Shown one piece after another: positions 12,989-13,763 of a stretch of DNA of 13,763 nt; position 1 is the stretch's first letter; every line of letters starts with the position of its first letter. The notes under the pieces are model-generated. The model saw nothing but the letters and a program-made list of their open reading frames with translations, was not told the origin of the DNA and searched no databases. The position numbers and the translations under genes were made by a program. The DNA is from an uncultured Caryophanales bacterium. GTDB lineage: Bacteria; Bacillota_I; Bacilli_A; RF39; UBA660. The stretch lies in assembly GCA_946414975.1 (NCBI GenBank), contig CAMKQS010000041.1, positions 1 to 13,763 on the forward strand, given 5' to 3'.

Positions 12989-13763
12989 CTAAAAATTATT
13001 TTTACTAAAGAATTTGTCATCATCTAGTATATTACCCCATTTTTTCTTCATATATGCCTGTTCACCTAAAAATCTCTCATGTTTTTCTTTGCTAGCTTCA
13101 TAACCGCGTGATTTACTTTCATAGTGAAACATAGTTAAATTAGATAAGCATACATTATAATATCCTTTATCTAATGCTTTAAGATTTAAATCTACATCGT
13201 TAAGGGCTACTTTTAATTTTTCATCAAAACCATTGATTTCATTAAATTTTTTCTTATTAATCATAAGACATGCGGCTGTTACTGCAGTATAGTCATATGG
13301 CATACAAAGTCGACCAAATAATCCATTATCATTATCTGACGCAGTAACATAGATATGACCAGCAACTCCTCCATAACCTAATACTACACCTGCATGTTGC
13401 ACTAATTTATCTGGATATAATAATTTTATTCCAACACAACCAATATGTTTTAAAGAAGCATATCCTACCATCCACTCAATTACATCTGGATCTTTAATCT
13501 CAGTATCATTATTTAAAAATAATATGTAATCTCCTTTGGCTATTTTTACTCCTTCGTTGTTGATGTGGGAATAATTAAATTCACATTCTAATCTTAATAC
13601 TTTAAAGTTATCTCTCTTTTTATACTCATCCAACATTTTAAATGTTTCTTCTTCTACACTATTATTATCAATTAAGATAATTTCAAAATTATTATATGTA
13701 TTTTTTTCATATAAACTATCAATACATCTTTTAGTCATTTTAGCTTTATCTTTTATTGGAATA
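12989..13763 (-). CDS. Family 2 glycosyltransferase, N-terminus beyond window edge
   Basis: The reading frame stays open to the right edge and reads IPIKDKAKMTKRCIDSLYEK there, matching the start of the GT2 domain a few dozen residues into the family. The ATG at 13738 is therefore internal, and the gene is 5'-partial. Motifs: NFEIILIDNNS (sugar-nucleotide binding strand), LFLNNDTEI (DxD-like), a central GVVLGYGGVAGH block, AACLMINKKKFNEINGFDE and NDVDLNLKALDKGY. The pattern is that of GT-A enzymes related to rhamnosyltransferases and galactosyltransferases of surface polysaccharides, acting at the cytoplasmic face of the membrane. Its stop (TAG) overlaps the ribosome-binding site of the deacetylase gene, 9 bases before that ATG. 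Donor sugar and acceptor cannot be determined here. Confidence 0.9.
   Translation of the reverse strand, partial: IPIKDKAKMTKRCIDSLYEKNTYNNFEIILIDNNSVEEETFKMLDEYKKRDNFKVLRLECEFNYSHINNEGVKIAKGDYILFLNNDTEIKDPDVIEWMVGYASLKHIGCVGIKLLYPDKLVQHAGVVLGYGGVAGHIYVTASDNDNGLFGRLCMPYDYTAVTAACLMINKKKFNEINGFDEKLKVALNDVDLNLKALDKGYYNVCLSNLTMFHYESKSRGYEASKEKHERFLGEQAYMKKKWGNILDDDKFFSKNNF

Noticed and set aside
1..13763. tRNA, rRNA, CRISPR array, insertion sequence, prophage or riboswitch
   Set aside because: No cloverleaf, regularly spaced repeat, transposase, phage gene or long structured leader was seen; intergenic gaps are short and explained by promoters and terminators. Reading by eye could miss a small RNA.

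Overview
This is a very AT-rich chromosomal segment with compact, nearly gap-free operons. Every recognisable gene but one lies on the minus strand. The gene content points to a low-GC Firmicutes (Bacilli)-type bacterium. It has an xseA-xseB-nusB cluster and a SpoIIP-type engulfment hydrolase, the Shine-Dalgarno sequences are strong (AGGAG/AGGTG), and the genes use TGG for tryptophan with the standard stops TAA/TAG/TGA. The extreme AT content and the number of lineage-specific unknowns fit the uncultured gut Bacilli close to the Mycoplasma relatives, but not a code-4 mollicute. That placement is inference; no rRNA is present to settle it.

Read in the direction of transcription (right to left), the window has these blocks. 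(1) 13763-11357: a surface-polysaccharide operon with a GT2 glycosyltransferase (start outside the window), a membrane-anchored polysaccharide deacetylase and a GtrA-family membrane protein. It ends at a bidirectional terminator shared with (2). (2) 10841-11350, plus strand: a short serine O-acetyltransferase, preceded by a perfect 11-bp inverted repeat. (3) 10696-9617: a P-loop kinase-like NTPase fused to a CYTH domain (Ttd14-like), with a near-consensus promoter and its own terminator. (4) 9538-6036: a 1095-residue uncharacterised repeat protein translationally coupled to a 72-residue cold-shock-like protein. The pair has its own promoter, a palindrome over the -10 and its own terminator. 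(5) 5959-4759: tcdA (tRNA t6A dehydratase) and an unrecognised 165-residue protein, closed by a hairpin terminator. (6) 4679-3413: SpoIIP and an overlapping small single-span membrane protein. (7) 3358-175: nusB, xseA, xseB, a VanY-type D,D-carboxypeptidase and a DUF488-like protein, ending in a hairpin terminator. (8) 92-1: the first 30 codons of mutL, with its own promoter.

Housekeeping functions (DNA repair, rRNA antitermination, tRNA modification) alternate with envelope functions (peptidoglycan trimming, septal or engulfment hydrolysis, glycan modification). The least explained parts are the repeat-protein/cold-shock pair at 6036-9538, the Ttd14-like fusion, and the small proteins next to SpoIIP. 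No RNA gene, CRISPR array, insertion sequence or phage gene was seen.
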